Positions 23,120 to 32,788 of a stretch of DNA of 44,401 bases are shown here, piece by piece; the first letter of the stretch is position 1, and every line of letters starts with the position of its first letter. The stretch spans positions 1-44,401 of the forward strand of contig NZ_NXLQ01000017.1 in the NCBI RefSeq assembly GCF_003364195.1. The letters are read 5' to 3'. This DNA is from Helicobacter didelphidarum. GTDB taxonomy: Bacteria; Campylobacterota; Campylobacteria; Campylobacterales; Helicobacteraceae. The translations under genes were made by a program, and so were the position numbers. The notes below the pieces were generated by a model. It was not told the DNA's origin and searched no databases. It was given only the letters and a program-made list of their open reading frames with translations.

Positions 23120-24367
23120 TTATTGCTTTTCTTGCTGTAAGTCTTGGAATAAATTTATCCATTGTCTTATTACTACTTCTTTTGAGAATTTCTGTTTCAC
23201 AAAATTAATTCCTTGTTGTCCCATTTCTATGCGTTTGCGTTCATTCTGCATTAAACTGCTTAGTGCGTTACAAAACGCTTCTTCATCATTATTTGGAACT
23301 AAGATTCCATTTTTATCAAAACAATCGCGAATCGTAACTATATCATACGCTACAAGAGGCAGTCCAAAGCTTGACGCTTCGATTAAAACCATCGGGAGAG
23401 ATTCTGAATGACTACTCATCACAAAAATATCTGATTCTAAATAAATAGATTCAATGTGTGGTGTAAAAGGCTTTAACATAATAAAATTCTGCATACAAAG
23501 TTTTTCTATCATATCTTGCAACATTCCTTTTTGTCCGCAATCATCACCAATAATTTCCAACCGCCATTGAGGAAAATCTTTTGCAATTTTACTATATGCT
23601 TGAATGAGTCGTGGAAATCCTTTGTGATTTGCTTTTGCTTCCATTCTTCCTATAGCAATGAGTTTATATATTCTTTGGGTTTCGGTGGTTTTTTGTTTAC
23701 CAGATTCAGAAAATGAAGAATATTTTTCTAAATCTTCAGCTTTTTTCTTAGTAAAATATTGTGCCAAAAGAATTCTTGCTTTTATAAAATCATTTGTATT
23801 TTCGTAAGGTAATAATGCTGAAGATTCTGGAATCTTTTTTACAATGTCATCAAAAGGTAATTGGGTTGGGAAGTTAGGTATTTTTATCACCCTATCGCTG
23901 TAAGGTTGCCAACGTTCAAGTTCTTGCTGATTTAAGAAAACAATTCTGTTATAGTATTTGTTTTTTTGTTTCCATTTATGAATTACCATGTGCATAATTT
24001 TAATATATTTTGTATGTTTAGTTTTAAAACGTGGATATAGCATGGAGAGGTGAGATTCTATAACTATATCATAATCCTTGAATTTTTTGTTTAGTCGTAA
24101 ATTGATTAATAAGTGCCTACTCCACCGCCACAAAATTCTTTTTATTCCCCTTTCTTTTTCATGAATATCATAGAAATTATGAAGATACTCTACCTTTACT
24201 CTTGGATCAATATCATAAGCAAAAGGGAGGTTATGCTCATCGGTATAATAGGGCATAATACAAACTTCATAACCTCGAATTTTACAAAACTCATTGGCAA
24301 GATTTGTTACTACGCGTTCACCCCCACCTTTATATGAGAGATTATGAATTGTGAGTAAAATTTTCAT
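23120..24367 (-). CDS. Glycosyltransferase family 4
   Basis: 415 residues. GT-B fold: the N-terminal domain begins MKILLTIHNLSYKGGGERVVTNLANEF (glycine loop and sugar-nucleotide-binding region) and the C-terminal half has LIAIGRMEAKANHKGFPRLIQAYSKI, WRLEIIGDDCG, and the retaining-GT4 motif SHSESLPMVLIEASSFGLPLVAYD with paired Glu residues. Such enzymes extend LPS, capsule or glycoprotein glycans at the cytoplasmic face. It stands alone, away from a glycan cluster, so donor and acceptor are unknown. AGGAAACC precedes the ATG. Confidence 0.9.
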   Translation of the reverse strand: MKILLTIHNLSYKGGGERVVTNLANEFCKIRGYEVCIMPYYTDEHNLPFAYDIDPRVKVEYLHNFYDIHEKERGIKRILWRWSRHLLINLRLNKKFKDYDIVIESHLSMLYPRFKTKHTKYIKIMHMVIHKWKQKNKYYNRIVFLNQQELERWQPYSDRVIKIPNFPTQLPFDDIVKKIPESSALLPYENTNDFIKARILLAQYFTKKKAEDLEKYSSFSESGKQKTTETQRIYKLIAIGRMEAKANHKGFPRLIQAYSKIAKDFPQWRLEIIGDDCGQKGMLQDMIEKLCMQNFIMLKPFTPHIESIYLESDIFVMSSHSESLPMVLIEASSFGLPLVAYDIVTIRDCFDKNGILVPNNDEEAFCNALSSLMQNERKRIEMGQQGINFVKQKFSKEVVIRQWINLFQDLQQEKQ

Positions 24368-24574
24368 TTGGTTTCCTAGTGCTTTGTGTATGATTTTAAG
24401 TGAGAATGTTTAATTGTAGCACGAAAAATTGAACTTCATAATTTTGTTCTAAAAACAATCTTGTATATCGAGATACATTGATTGTTTTACTGGTTGTAGA
24501 AAAGGTAGTTATTTTTAGTAACTTATAAAGTTATTGAGATTTTTTGTGAAAGAGAATGTGGGCAAGGATTTAGA

Positions 24575-24805
24575 TTAAGATACCTTTTTTACGATTATTG
24601 TCCAATCAACATGATTAAATTGCAAAGAATTCATTAATATATGTCCGCGTTCTTGCACATACATTGCACTTTTTGCAACATTCTCATGATCACCTTTTTC
24701 AAATAAAAATATACCAACTTCATCTTTTGTTAATTCACTATCAATTAACTCCCCTAGCTTATTATAAAAATCATTTTTTAAATGTCGCAAATCAAATCTT
24801 TTCAT
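24575..24805 (-). CDS. Small conserved-looking protein of unknown function
   Basis: 76 residues from ATG 24805, selected because GAGGAG lies 4 bases before it; a TTG-initiated frame 15 bases longer would include this site. Acidic/basic mixed soluble protein (DLRHLKNDFYNKLGELIDSEL, then GIFLFEKGDHENVAKSAMYVQERGHILMNSLQFNHVDWTIIVKK). No family recognised; it resembles small conserved epsilonproteobacterial proteins in style. Monocistronic. Confidence 0.65.
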   Translation of the reverse strand: MKRFDLRHLKNDFYNKLGELIDSELTKDEVGIFLFEKGDHENVAKSAMYVQERGHILMNSLQFNHVDWTIIVKKVS

Positions 24806-25129
24806 GAGACTCCTCAACAATGAAGTTTAATACTACATGCTAATTGTATTGTGATTGTTCTTAGAATATGATAAATTTAGGCAAAGATTCCAAAGATTTT
24901 ACATATTTGATAACTTTTTGGAACTCTTAGAACAAAGGGAAAGCAAAACACATAGGTAAGACACCATAGAATCTCCGAAAAAGATTCTATGGATATAATC
25001 TCTCCTTGTCCTATCAAGCAAACTTATTAGCTTGAACTATTGTTATACTTTTGGTTTGGAAAGCGGAGAATATTTTTTTAATAACCTAATAACCAAAAAA
25101 AGCTATTGAACGTGGGATAAAGACCGATG
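24806..25129. other. Intergenic region containing a perfect hairpin
   Basis: No ORF is supported. At 24964-24992 CCATAGAATCT and AGATTCTATGG form a perfect 11-bp stem around a 7-base loop; it carries the frequent genomic word AGATTC in both orientations and lies downstream of the trx2 gene. It may be its terminator, although no T-run follows on the minus strand. Confidence 0.55.
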
Positions 25130-25441
25130 TCATAAAAGCTTTTTTACTGCGTCTTGTATTGTCGCAGGATTTTTTGGCTCGACAAGTCTCTCTCCCACTT
25201 CAACACCATCTTTATAAAAAATTAGAGTGGGAATTCGTTGAATATGTAGTGTATCTTTGAGTTCTTCCTCATTACTAAAATTTACACTAAATAAAGCTAT
25301 TTTCCCCTCATATTCTTTTTCTATCGTTTCCATAATAGGCTGAATCCTTCTGCAATCTGGACACCAATCGGCACCGACTTCTACTACAACTGCACCATTT
25401 TTTATAGAATCAAAATAATTTATATTTGTTAATTCTAGCAT
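25130..25441 (-). CDS. trxC: Thioredoxin 2 (CPDC active site)
   Basis: 103 residues with a thioredoxin fold: VVVEVGADWCPDCRRIQPIMETIEKEY, active-site Cys-27 and Cys-30 in a CPDC motif, and the cis-proline segment RIPTLIFYKDG near residue 70. H. pylori Trx2 also has CPDC instead of CGPC and a similar length. Cytoplasmic disulfide reductase working with thioredoxin reductase, important in resistance to oxidative and nitrosative stress. Monocistronic; AAGGATTATATT precedes the start. Confidence 0.88.
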   Translation of the reverse strand: MLELTNINYFDSIKNGAVVVEVGADWCPDCRRIQPIMETIEKEYEGKIALFSVNFSNEEELKDTLHIQRIPTLIFYKDGVEVGERLVEPKNPATIQDAVKKLL

Positions 25442-25683
25442 AATATAATCCTTTTAACAATTTGTTTGTGCTCCTATTTTACCAATAATTGTTAAATAAA
25501 GAGTTAATTTTCAATAGTAACAAAATTCGATAAAAATTAATTTCTTGAGACATTGCAAAGCAAGATTTTTGATGAATCTTCAGTGATAGAGTTTAAATAT
25601 TTTTGATTCTATTCGGTATTGCATGGATTCTAATTTAGGAATCAGAATAACTTTTATAAACAAACTTTAAATAAGGACATATT

Positions 25684-27747
25684 TTGAAAGAATTTTACTT
25701 TCAATACATTAAAAAATATATACAAATCTATGATCCCGGTCATTTTAGTTTTTTTTATGCACTGAAAGCAATGGTTGCAATTAGTCTTAGTGCCCTTGTG
25801 CATTATATGATTTTTGGTTCCGAAGTTCTTGTTTGGGCGACTGTGACTCCTATGCAAGTATTTTTCTTAAATGCAACTCTTAGTCAGCAAGCAGATAGGA
25901 AGCTCCATATGCTGGGTTTTGCTATATCTTCTTCATTGTCTGTTGGATTTTTCACATTTTTAGCTCAAAAAGCTTTAGATAGTCATAGTTTTTCTGATGT
26001 TTGGTGGCTTGGGTTGCCAATTTTATGTCTTACTTTTTTTGTTGGAATGTCTCGAGCTTATTCACTTGATACCTATCGCATGTTTGTGCCTGTGGTTGTT
26101 AATTCTCTTGTTGCCGCAATTTATGTAGATTCTAATGTTGTGTTGCCTATTATTCAAACCATGCTTGTTGTTTTTAGTAGTGCAATGATTGGTATTGTGA
26201 TTGGCTTTTTACTTTTAAATAATCCTGGAAATTATGGAAAATATACACAAGTGTATTATCCTTTAGTATTAAGTTATTTAAGAAATATGGTAAAATATCT
26301 TGATTCAAAAGAGGATTTTGCACGATATAAAGAATTGACTTTTACGATGATACATAACATAAAACAAACTCTTCATACAAAATCAAGCCTCTATAACGAT
26401 AACTATATGATTAAAAATATTAAAAGGGCAATTTTTTATATTTATCGTATTGAAGATATTTATTTGATGGTAAGTGTATTACCACAATATCAAATTTATC
26501 AGCATATTTCTTTGCAATATGAAATAGTTTATAATCTTAACGAGCTTAGTAAGATTTTTGCGGGGAGGATTCCAAAAATGCGGCGAGATGAGGCTGATTT
26601 ATTGATTGCTACTGCAACAAACGATTCAAAAGAGCTCGCTTTACATAATATCATTAAAATTCTTTATTCTAAATTAGAATCTTTTTGTAGAGTTGGAGAA
26701 AAAGGAGACCCAGCTTTTAATCCACCTGCAAAGAAAGATATTAAAGATGTCTTTAGGGCATTGAATTATAAAAATGCAACTTTTAGGTTTAGCGTGAAAT
26801 ATTCCTTAGCAATAGGGTTTTCACTTATTCTTGCTACACTTTTAAATATTAATCGTGGAATTTGGATTAGTCTTGGGATTGTAAGCGTTGTGCGTCCTTC
26901 TGTTGGAGGTATGCAAAATATCAGCAAAGAATATCTCATTAGTGCAACTATTGGTATTGTTATGGGAGTAATTCTCTCAGTATTTACCACACCTTTTATT
27001 TTTTATTTATTATTTGGGATATTGATTTTCTTTGTTGTATATTTGCGTGTGTTCCCATTCTGGCTTTGGTCTGGGTTTATGATGTGTGCATTTGTCATGA
27101 TGTATTCTATTATGTATGATGATTTTTTGTTATATGTGTTCGATCGTTTGCTTGATATTGGTATCGGTATTATTTTTGCCATTATCGTTTTTAAAAGTAT
27201 TTGGCCACGATTTTCACATGATAATCTTAAACCTATTCTTAATAAAGAAATTGTATCCTTTGGTGAGATTCTTGCTCTTTTGCGAGAATCTTTACAGCAT
27301 GGTTCTTCCAAACTTAATACCCAAAGTATCCAAGCTAAACATGCAGAATTGCTTCATAATATTGAAGAATTAAAGAATACACTTAAAGATTCTAAAAGTG
27401 AAAATGCAGAAAAAGACAATCAAATTATTATCTATGGTGCAGATATGATAAAAGTTTTGGAATCTATAATTGTAACTATGAATGAGCTAATATGGCTTTT
27501 TACTTCAAGCGAATATAATACAAAAACGCGAGAACTTTATTGTAATGATCTGAAGATTCTACAAAATCGCTTTGAAATGATTGAAAATCTTATGTCAAAT
27601 ACGACGCATTATTTTAGATTTGAGGTTACAAATATGTTTATGAGTGAAAAAGATACACATTTTGCCAATATCGCCCATCAAATATTCCAAGAACAAAATC
27701 AGCTCTATAAACTTTTAAATGAACGACATATTAGTGTCCCTAACTAA
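25684..27747 (+). CDS. FUSC-family inner membrane protein (YccS-like)
   Basis: 687 residues from TTG at 25684, with AAGGA 7-8 bases upstream; no closer ATG fits. Two membrane bundles, about residues 22-180 and 360-515, are each followed by a cytoplasmic helical region (190-350 and 520-687), the duplicated layout of fusaric-acid-resistance-type proteins. Visible motifs are LVWATVTPMQVFFLNATLSQQADRKLHMLG and, in the second bundle, RGIWISLGIVSVVRPSVGGMQNIS. Members export aromatic carboxylic acids or detergents together with AaeA/membrane-fusion partners; no partner gene lies next to it, so the substrate is unknown. Confidence 0.85.
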   Translation: MKEFYFQYIKKYIQIYDPGHFSFFYALKAMVAISLSALVHYMIFGSEVLVWATVTPMQVFFLNATLSQQADRKLHMLGFAISSSLSVGFFTFLAQKALDSHSFSDVWWLGLPILCLTFFVGMSRAYSLDTYRMFVPVVVNSLVAAIYVDSNVVLPIIQTMLVVFSSAMIGIVIGFLLLNNPGNYGKYTQVYYPLVLSYLRNMVKYLDSKEDFARYKELTFTMIHNIKQTLHTKSSLYNDNYMIKNIKRAIFYIYRIEDIYLMVSVLPQYQIYQHISLQYEIVYNLNELSKIFAGRIPKMRRDEADLLIATATNDSKELALHNIIKILYSKLESFCRVGEKGDPAFNPPAKKDIKDVFRALNYKNATFRFSVKYSLAIGFSLILATLLNINRGIWISLGIVSVVRPSVGGMQNISKEYLISATIGIVMGVILSVFTTPFIFYLLFGILIFFVVYLRVFPFWLWSGFMMCAFVMMYSIMYDDFLLYVFDRLLDIGIGIIFAIIVFKSIWPRFSHDNLKPILNKEIVSFGEILALLRESLQHGSSKLNTQSIQAKHAELLHNIEELKNTLKDSKSENAEKDNQIIIYGADMIKVLESIIVTMNELIWLFTSSEYNTKTRELYCNDLKILQNRFEMIENLMSNTTHYFRFEVTNMFMSEKDTHFANIAHQIFQEQNQLYKLLNERHISVPN

Positions 27748-27963
27748 AGATTTAATAGAGTTCGATAAACAAGATAATATGGGGTTCATAATAATTTTTA
27801 ATTAAAATAAGAGAGAGTCTTGAGTTATTTCTGAATCTTGAGATAAAATTATTATATTTTGTGCAATACTCTATTATTTACTATTAACAATAGAATTGTA
27901 AATAGTTTCTCTAATATGTATCACTCTATTGTAGTGGCTTTTAATCGATGACTTCACACAAAG

Positions 27964-29781
27964 CTATTTACTAAGCCTTGAGGCTTTTGAGACAAGCCCC
28001 ACGAATTCTCCCCTATACTCATCACTAATCATTTCTTTGTCGCTTAATATTTTGAGGATTTTTTGATAGCTTGTATCGCCTTTATGCTCGCTATTTCTCA
28101 ATAGCATACCAAATGAAGCGACCGCACTCGCAAACTTCGTATCCGCATCAAGTTCTTTTGTGAAATCCGCATCTGTAATCGCCTGCTCTATCAGCACAGA
28201 TTTTTCATCGCTTTTATTGTCATTTTTAGGCTCTTTGTATCGCACTTTGATAGTCGCCCATTCATCGCTGTATTTGCCATTAGCAACATTTTTGCTATAT
28301 TTTAGCTCATCGATTTTAGGCACGCTACCTTTAAAATCACTCGAATCTGTCGGGATAATCTCATACAGTGCCGTGACATTATGCCCTGCTCCCATTTCAC
28401 CAGCATCTTTTTTGTCATCATTAAAATCTTCGTTGTTTAAGATTCTATTCTCATAGCCTATCAAGCGATATAATTTTACCTTTGCGGGATTAAATTCTAC
28501 TTGAATCTTGACATCTTTTGCGACCGTAAAAAGTGTCGCACCAATCTGCTCTACGAGATATTTTTTTGCTTCCAAAATATTATCGATATAAGCGTAGTTT
28601 CCATTGCCCTTGTTGGAGAGATTTTCTAAAGTAGAATCTTTGTAATTACCATAGCCAAACCCTAAGATAGTGAGATACACACCACCTTTTGCCTTTTGCT
28701 TGATTAAATCTACTAAAGCTCCTTGACTTGTTGTGCCGACATTGAAATCTCCATCGGTGGCTAGGATTATGCGATTATTTCCGCCTTTGATGAAATGCTT
28801 TTGTGCGAGTTTGTATGCTGTCTCAATCCCCTCACTCCCATGTGTGCCACCACTTGCATGAAGATTATTGATAGCATTTAGAATCTTTGCTTTATTATTC
28901 GTAGGCTCAAGTGCGACCCCTGCATTACCCGCATAAGTAACAATAGAGACTTTGTCGTTTTCATTGAGATTTTCTACTAAGAGATTGAATGATTTTTGCA
29001 CCAAAGGCAACTTATCGGACGAATCCATCGAACCAGAAGTATCGATTAAAAATACTAGATTTGATGGCTTTCTCTTGCTATAATCAATGTCTTTTGCTTT
29101 GATACCTATGCGTAGAATCCTATGGCTCGTATCCCAAAATGGCGTGCCAAAAGCCGTATTGATACGCACGGCATCTTCGCTATCCTTGCTTGGAGACTTG
29201 TATTTGTATGTGAAATTATTGATAAGTTCTTCGATTCTTACCATATCTTTTTGTGGCATTGTGCCTGAATCTAGCATTTTCCTTACCATAGCATACGAAG
29301 CAGTATCCACATCACTAGAAAAAGTCGATAACGGCATACTAGCAGCATCTTTATAGATATTTTCTTCAATGTTATCAAAAGAATTTGTATTGAACTCGCC
29401 TTTTGCCACAAACTCTGAATCTATATTTTTGGTATAAGCTTGTGTATAGCGAACGATGCTATTGGGCTTTGCATACATACTATCTCGACTCATTTTTTTA
29501 GCATATTCCATATGCACAGCACTATCCTTCTCATAAGAACGCATATTGCTATCCATATTGTTAGTCTTTTCGTGCAACGGCTCTTTAATTATTCCGGGTA
29601 CACCATGAATATTTGACTCATCTAACTCAAGTATATCATCGTGTGTCGCCACCTCTTGTGTGCTTGGCGTATCAGTCTTCGCGTCAGTATTATTTGTATT
29701 GCCACACGCAACCAAGATAAATGCTAGGGACACATTGCACACTAAAAGGCTTGTTTGTTTGAAAAACTTGATTGTATTCAT
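27964..29781 (-). CDS. VWA-domain lipoprotein, YfbK-like
   Basis: 605 residues. Lipobox ILVAC with Cys-26 makes it a lipoprotein. An N-terminal YfbK-type segment (about 120-235, with PLSTFSSDVDTASYAMVRKMLDSG) precedes the von Willebrand A domain (about 240-415): NLVFLIDTSGSMDSSDK with the MIDAS residues Asp-247, Ser-249 and Ser-251, GGTHGSEGIETAYKLA and LATDGDFNVG. The C-terminus (about 420-600) matches the DUF3520 region usual in this family. Function unknown. By eye the gene is richer in G and C than its neighbours, which may indicate transfer or higher expression. AAAGGAGGAG precedes the ATG. Confidence 0.9.
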   Translation of the reverse strand: MNTIKFFKQTSLLVCNVSLAFILVACGNTNNTDAKTDTPSTQEVATHDDILELDESNIHGVPGIIKEPLHEKTNNMDSNMRSYEKDSAVHMEYAKKMSRDSMYAKPNSIVRYTQAYTKNIDSEFVAKGEFNTNSFDNIEENIYKDAASMPLSTFSSDVDTASYAMVRKMLDSGTMPQKDMVRIEELINNFTYKYKSPSKDSEDAVRINTAFGTPFWDTSHRILRIGIKAKDIDYSKRKPSNLVFLIDTSGSMDSSDKLPLVQKSFNLLVENLNENDKVSIVTYAGNAGVALEPTNNKAKILNAINNLHASGGTHGSEGIETAYKLAQKHFIKGGNNRIILATDGDFNVGTTSQGALVDLIKQKAKGGVYLTILGFGYGNYKDSTLENLSNKGNGNYAYIDNILEAKKYLVEQIGATLFTVAKDVKIQVEFNPAKVKLYRLIGYENRILNNEDFNDDKKDAGEMGAGHNVTALYEIIPTDSSDFKGSVPKIDELKYSKNVANGKYSDEWATIKVRYKEPKNDNKSDEKSVLIEQAITDADFTKELDADTKFASAVASFGMLLRNSEHKGDTSYQKILKILSDKEMISDEYRGEFVGLVSKASRLSK

Positions 29782-30045
29782 GATTTCTCCTCCTTTAAAT
29801 TATCACAAAAAAATGCAAGTATATCACAAATAAATTTGTTTGAGACAATATACAATTTAATTCTCTTTAAAAATACTATCATCTTTCATAATTATTTTAG
29901 AGAAATGAAGTTTTATCTGTTGTATTGCGGAATCTGTTGGGTAAATTTTTCTTTTGTTATATTTTGCTAAAAATATTATGAAAAATACTTAAAATTATGT
30001 TAGAATAGCAAAGTTTTTTTTACATTTTTTATCTTAAGGAATATA

Positions 30046-30273
30046 ATGGCAACAGTAATAAGACTAACAAGAATGGGTCGCAAGAAAAAACCATTTTATC
30101 GTATTGTAGTAACAGATTCTAGAAAAAGACGAGATGGGGGATGGATAGAATCTCTTGGAATTTATGATCCAACCACAAATCCCGCTACAATCAAAGTAAA
30201 TAAGGAGAGATTGGAGTATTGGAAAGGTGTTGGTGCAAAAATGAGTGAGCGTGTAACCATATTGACAAAATAG
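30046..30273 (+). CDS. rpsP: 30S ribosomal protein S16
   Basis: 75 residues, near the usual 75-90. Starts [42 protein letters not shown], the conserved S16 N-terminus. AAGGA lies 6-8 bases before the ATG. First gene of rpsP-khpA-rimM. Confidence 0.98.
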   Translation: MATVIRLTRMGRKKKPFYRIVVTDSRKRRDGGWIESLGIYDPTTNPATIKVNKERLEYWKGVGAKMSERVTILTK

Positions 30274-30283
30274 GGATTACAAC

Positions 30284-30553
30284 ATGAAAAACTTTCCCGT
30301 TCAAGATTTTCTTGAGGTTTATATCAAGAAAATTGTAAAATATCCTGAGAGTGTTAGTGTTGCAATAAGTGAAGGCAAAAGAACTGATTATATACTCTGT
30401 ATTCAGGTTGCAGAAGAAGATGTTGGTAAGGTTATTGGTAAAGATGGTAAAATGGTAAGTGCCTTAAAAAATGTGATTTCTGCATGTAAGGCAAAGGACA
30501 ATATTTCTTATGAGCTTGTTGTGGCTTCACAATCGCACACCACAAAGAATTAA
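30284..30553 (+). CDS. khpA: KH-domain RNA-binding protein KhpA
   Basis: 89 residues, a single KH domain with the loop VGKVIGKDGKMVSALKNVISA around 47-67. Known members bind RNA, often with KhpB, and occur between rpsP and rimM in many bacteria, as here (10 bases after rpsP). Confidence 0.9.
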   Translation: MKNFPVQDFLEVYIKKIVKYPESVSVAISEGKRTDYILCIQVAEEDVGKVIGKDGKMVSALKNVISACKAKDNISYELVVASQSHTTKN

Positions 30554-30566
30554 TTTTACATAACTG

Positions 30567-31196
30567 ATGTCTAGTATGTGTGAAGGCGACATGGTGGCTG
30601 TCGGGACTTTTGGGAAGAGTGTTGGGGTATGTGGTGCATTAAGAGTTTTCTTGTTAACAGATTTTCCAGAAATCTTGCAACGTGATGAGACATTTTATAT
30701 TGACTCTATAAATACCTTAAATGATATTTTTTTAAAACAAACTGCAGATACCATTTTTTCCAAAAGTTCTATTAAAAATCATATAAAGTTTCGAGTACAC
30801 AAGCACACAATTACCACAAATCAAAATATACAATATATTCCAATCACATTAAAATCCTATAATGCAAACAACCACACAATCCAATGGAAAGAATTTACTA
30901 CGAGACAAGATTCTGACTTATTACGGAATCTCACATTTTATAGCACGATTGAAACAACTCGTGAGTTGTGTAAGCTTAATAAAGATGATTTTTTTTATTT
31001 TGATATTATTGGTATGAAAGTAGTTGAAAATGGTAAAGTATTGGGTGTTGTGCAAGATATTGAATCTATTGGAAATACTCATTATTTTATTCTTGCAAAG
31101 AATTTCTTCATTCCTTATATTGATCGTTATATTATTAGTGTAAATATAGATTCTAAAGAAATATTAACAAGAGATGCACGATTTTTGCGAATGTGA
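30567..31196 (+). CDS. rimM: Ribosome maturation factor RimM
   Basis: 209 residues, somewhat longer than the usual 170-185. The N-terminal RimM barrel starts at VAVGTFGKSVGVCGALRVFLLTDFPE, and the PRC-barrel half has FYFDIIGMKVVENGKVLGVVQDIESIGNTHYFIL and IPYIDRYIISVNIDSKEI. RimM assists 30S head assembly near S19. The extra length lies in the middle (about 60-125). No clear ribosome-binding site precedes 30567; an ATG three codons later is an alternative. trmD and rplS, the usual next genes, are absent; the following gene is convergent. Confidence 0.9.
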   Translation: MSSMCEGDMVAVGTFGKSVGVCGALRVFLLTDFPEILQRDETFYIDSINTLNDIFLKQTADTIFSKSSIKNHIKFRVHKHTITTNQNIQYIPITLKSYNANNHTIQWKEFTTRQDSDLLRNLTFYSTIETTRELCKLNKDDFFYFDIIGMKVVENGKVLGVVQDIESIGNTHYFILAKNFFIPYIDRYIISVNIDSKEILTRDARFLRM

Positions 31197-31433
31197 TAAT
31201 TATACAAATTCTTTCATATTATCAAATTACTAATGATACAATAAATTTTATAAAATTTATAATTAATGCTTTATTTGTTATGAAGAAATAAGATAAGCAA
31301 AAAAGAAAAGGATACTAAATGCTTAATTTTTAGGTTTGATATAATTATTTTAAATGTTAATGTATGCTAATGATATAAAAAGTAATGCGAATTTTAACTT
31401 CTTCAAATTGTTTGTGTTAAATACCATTTGTGA

Positions 31434-31444
31434 GGGGGGGGGGG
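31434..31444 (+). repeat. G11 homopolymer tract in convergent intergenic region
   Basis: Eleven consecutive G in an otherwise AT-rich, gene-free stretch between rimM (+) and waaA (-), 46 bases beyond the waaA stop. GATATAATT near 31338-31346 is a possible -10 box reading toward the tract, and a short frame from ATG 31354 runs into it. Tracts of this length mutate by slipped-strand mispairing. Confidence 0.9.
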
Positions 31445-31489
31445 CAATATTGGTTTAATACTTTAATTGTGGAATAGATGGAATAAAAT

Positions 31490-32788
31490 CTATGCAAGAA
31501 TTTCTTTTATCATATCGTTGTTTGTGGAAGAAATTTTTGCAATATGGAGTTGCTTGTATTGTTTGAGAATTGTGCCGATTTCACGACATTCGCTTAAATA
31601 ATAATTTTCTATACATTCAAAAAGCGTGCGTTGATTAAAAATTTCCTTTCCACTCAAAAGTATATTATGAAATGCTGCAACTTCAAGTGGATTATGTCCC
31701 CCAACTTTAGCATAAGCTCCACCTAAGATTACAATATCGCTTATGGCATACAGATTGATGAGTTCCCCCATTGTATCAATCAACAACAGCTCACAATCAA
31801 GATTATCAAAATTGATGAAACTTTGGTTTGTAATGTGACTTAAACGAAGTGTCTTGAAATAATTGCAACATAGCATATATACCTCATCAAATCTCTCAGG
31901 ATGGCGAGGAACAATGATGAATAATGCCCCATTAGAATCTTTTGCAATATGCTCACTTTTAGTCTTATTATGGAGATAATTGGTGTTGCAATTATATTTT
32001 TTATTGTTTGCCGATAAGTCAAAAGAATCGTTGCATTGCGTATGGGAATCTTGATTTGCCCAATAGTGTTGCAGTGTTTTGAAAGATTCTAAAATACATT
32101 CTTCTTCATTTGCATGTGTGCTAGCAGCAACTATAATAAGTCGTTGTGGTTTTTTATAATGTTTGGTTGTCATAATAGGATTTGTTGCTTTGATGTTACC
32201 CATTATGGAAATATGTTGTGCACCTAAAGATTCTAAACGCATTTTGTCATCATTACTTTGTGCTAAGGTAATATCAACAAAGTTAAAAAGATAATTATAA
32301 AAAAATTTTAATTTCAAATATCGCCCAAAGCTTCGTGTTGAAATTCTTGCATTAATAAGCTTTACTTGTGCTTGATTTCTTTTTGCGTAAGCGAAAAGCA
32401 TGAGCCATAATTCTGCTTCCAATACAAAAAGTTTTTCGCATTTTGGTGCAAAGAATGGTAAAAGAGTCTCAAATGGTAAATAAGAAATTGTGAGATTTGA
32501 CATATTTCCATAAAGTTTATGTGCTTGAGCAAAGCCTGTTTGGGTAATGACACTTAAGAATATTTTTTTTTGATTAGGGATAGATTGTATAAGTGTTTGA
32601 AGTGAGCTAATTTCACCGAAAGAACAAGCATGAATCCATATCTCAAATTTTTTTTTTGAATAATTCTTAGGAAAGAAAAAACGATATGGAATACTTTGTC
32701 TATATTTTTGTTTGCATATTAAAAGAAGTAAAAGAGGTGTACATATAATATGAGCTAAACACATTAACCCATAATAAATAAATATCAT
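31490..32788 (-). CDS. waaA: 3-deoxy-D-manno-octulosonic acid (Kdo) transferase
   Basis: 432 residues. Adds Kdo from CMP-Kdo to lipid A precursor on the inner membrane. An N-terminal anchor helix (about 2-24) is followed by WIHACSFGEISSLQTLI (the catalytic-loop region, with Glu in SFGE), VLEAELWLMLFAYAKRNQ, LINARIS, and in the C-terminal GT-B half the nucleotide-binding part (ISDIVILGGAYAKVGGHNPLEVAAF). An Asn/Ser-rich insert of about 45 residues near 245-290 is unusual. Its ATG overlaps the flgZ stop by 4 bases; last gene of nif3-flgZ-waaA. Confidence 0.93.
   Translation of the reverse strand: MIFIYYGLMCLAHIICTPLLLLLICKQKYRQSIPYRFFFPKNYSKKKFEIWIHACSFGEISSLQTLIQSIPNQKKIFLSVITQTGFAQAHKLYGNMSNLTISYLPFETLLPFFAPKCEKLFVLEAELWLMLFAYAKRNQAQVKLINARISTRSFGRYLKLKFFYNYLFNFVDITLAQSNDDKMRLESLGAQHISIMGNIKATNPIMTTKHYKKPQRLIIVAASTHANEEECILESFKTLQHYWANQDSHTQCNDSFDLSANNKKYNCNTNYLHNKTKSEHIAKDSNGALFIIVPRHPERFDEVYMLCCNYFKTLRLSHITNQSFINFDNLDCELLLIDTMGELINLYAISDIVILGGAYAKVGGHNPLEVAAFHNILLSGKEIFNQRTLFECIENYYLSECREIGTILKQYKQLHIAKISSTNNDMIKEILA

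Noticed and set aside
31354-31470. Small phase-variable ORF reading into the G11 tract
   Set aside because: In each of the three possible frames it ends within about 15 codons of the tract and has no recognisable protein; kept only as a repeat.
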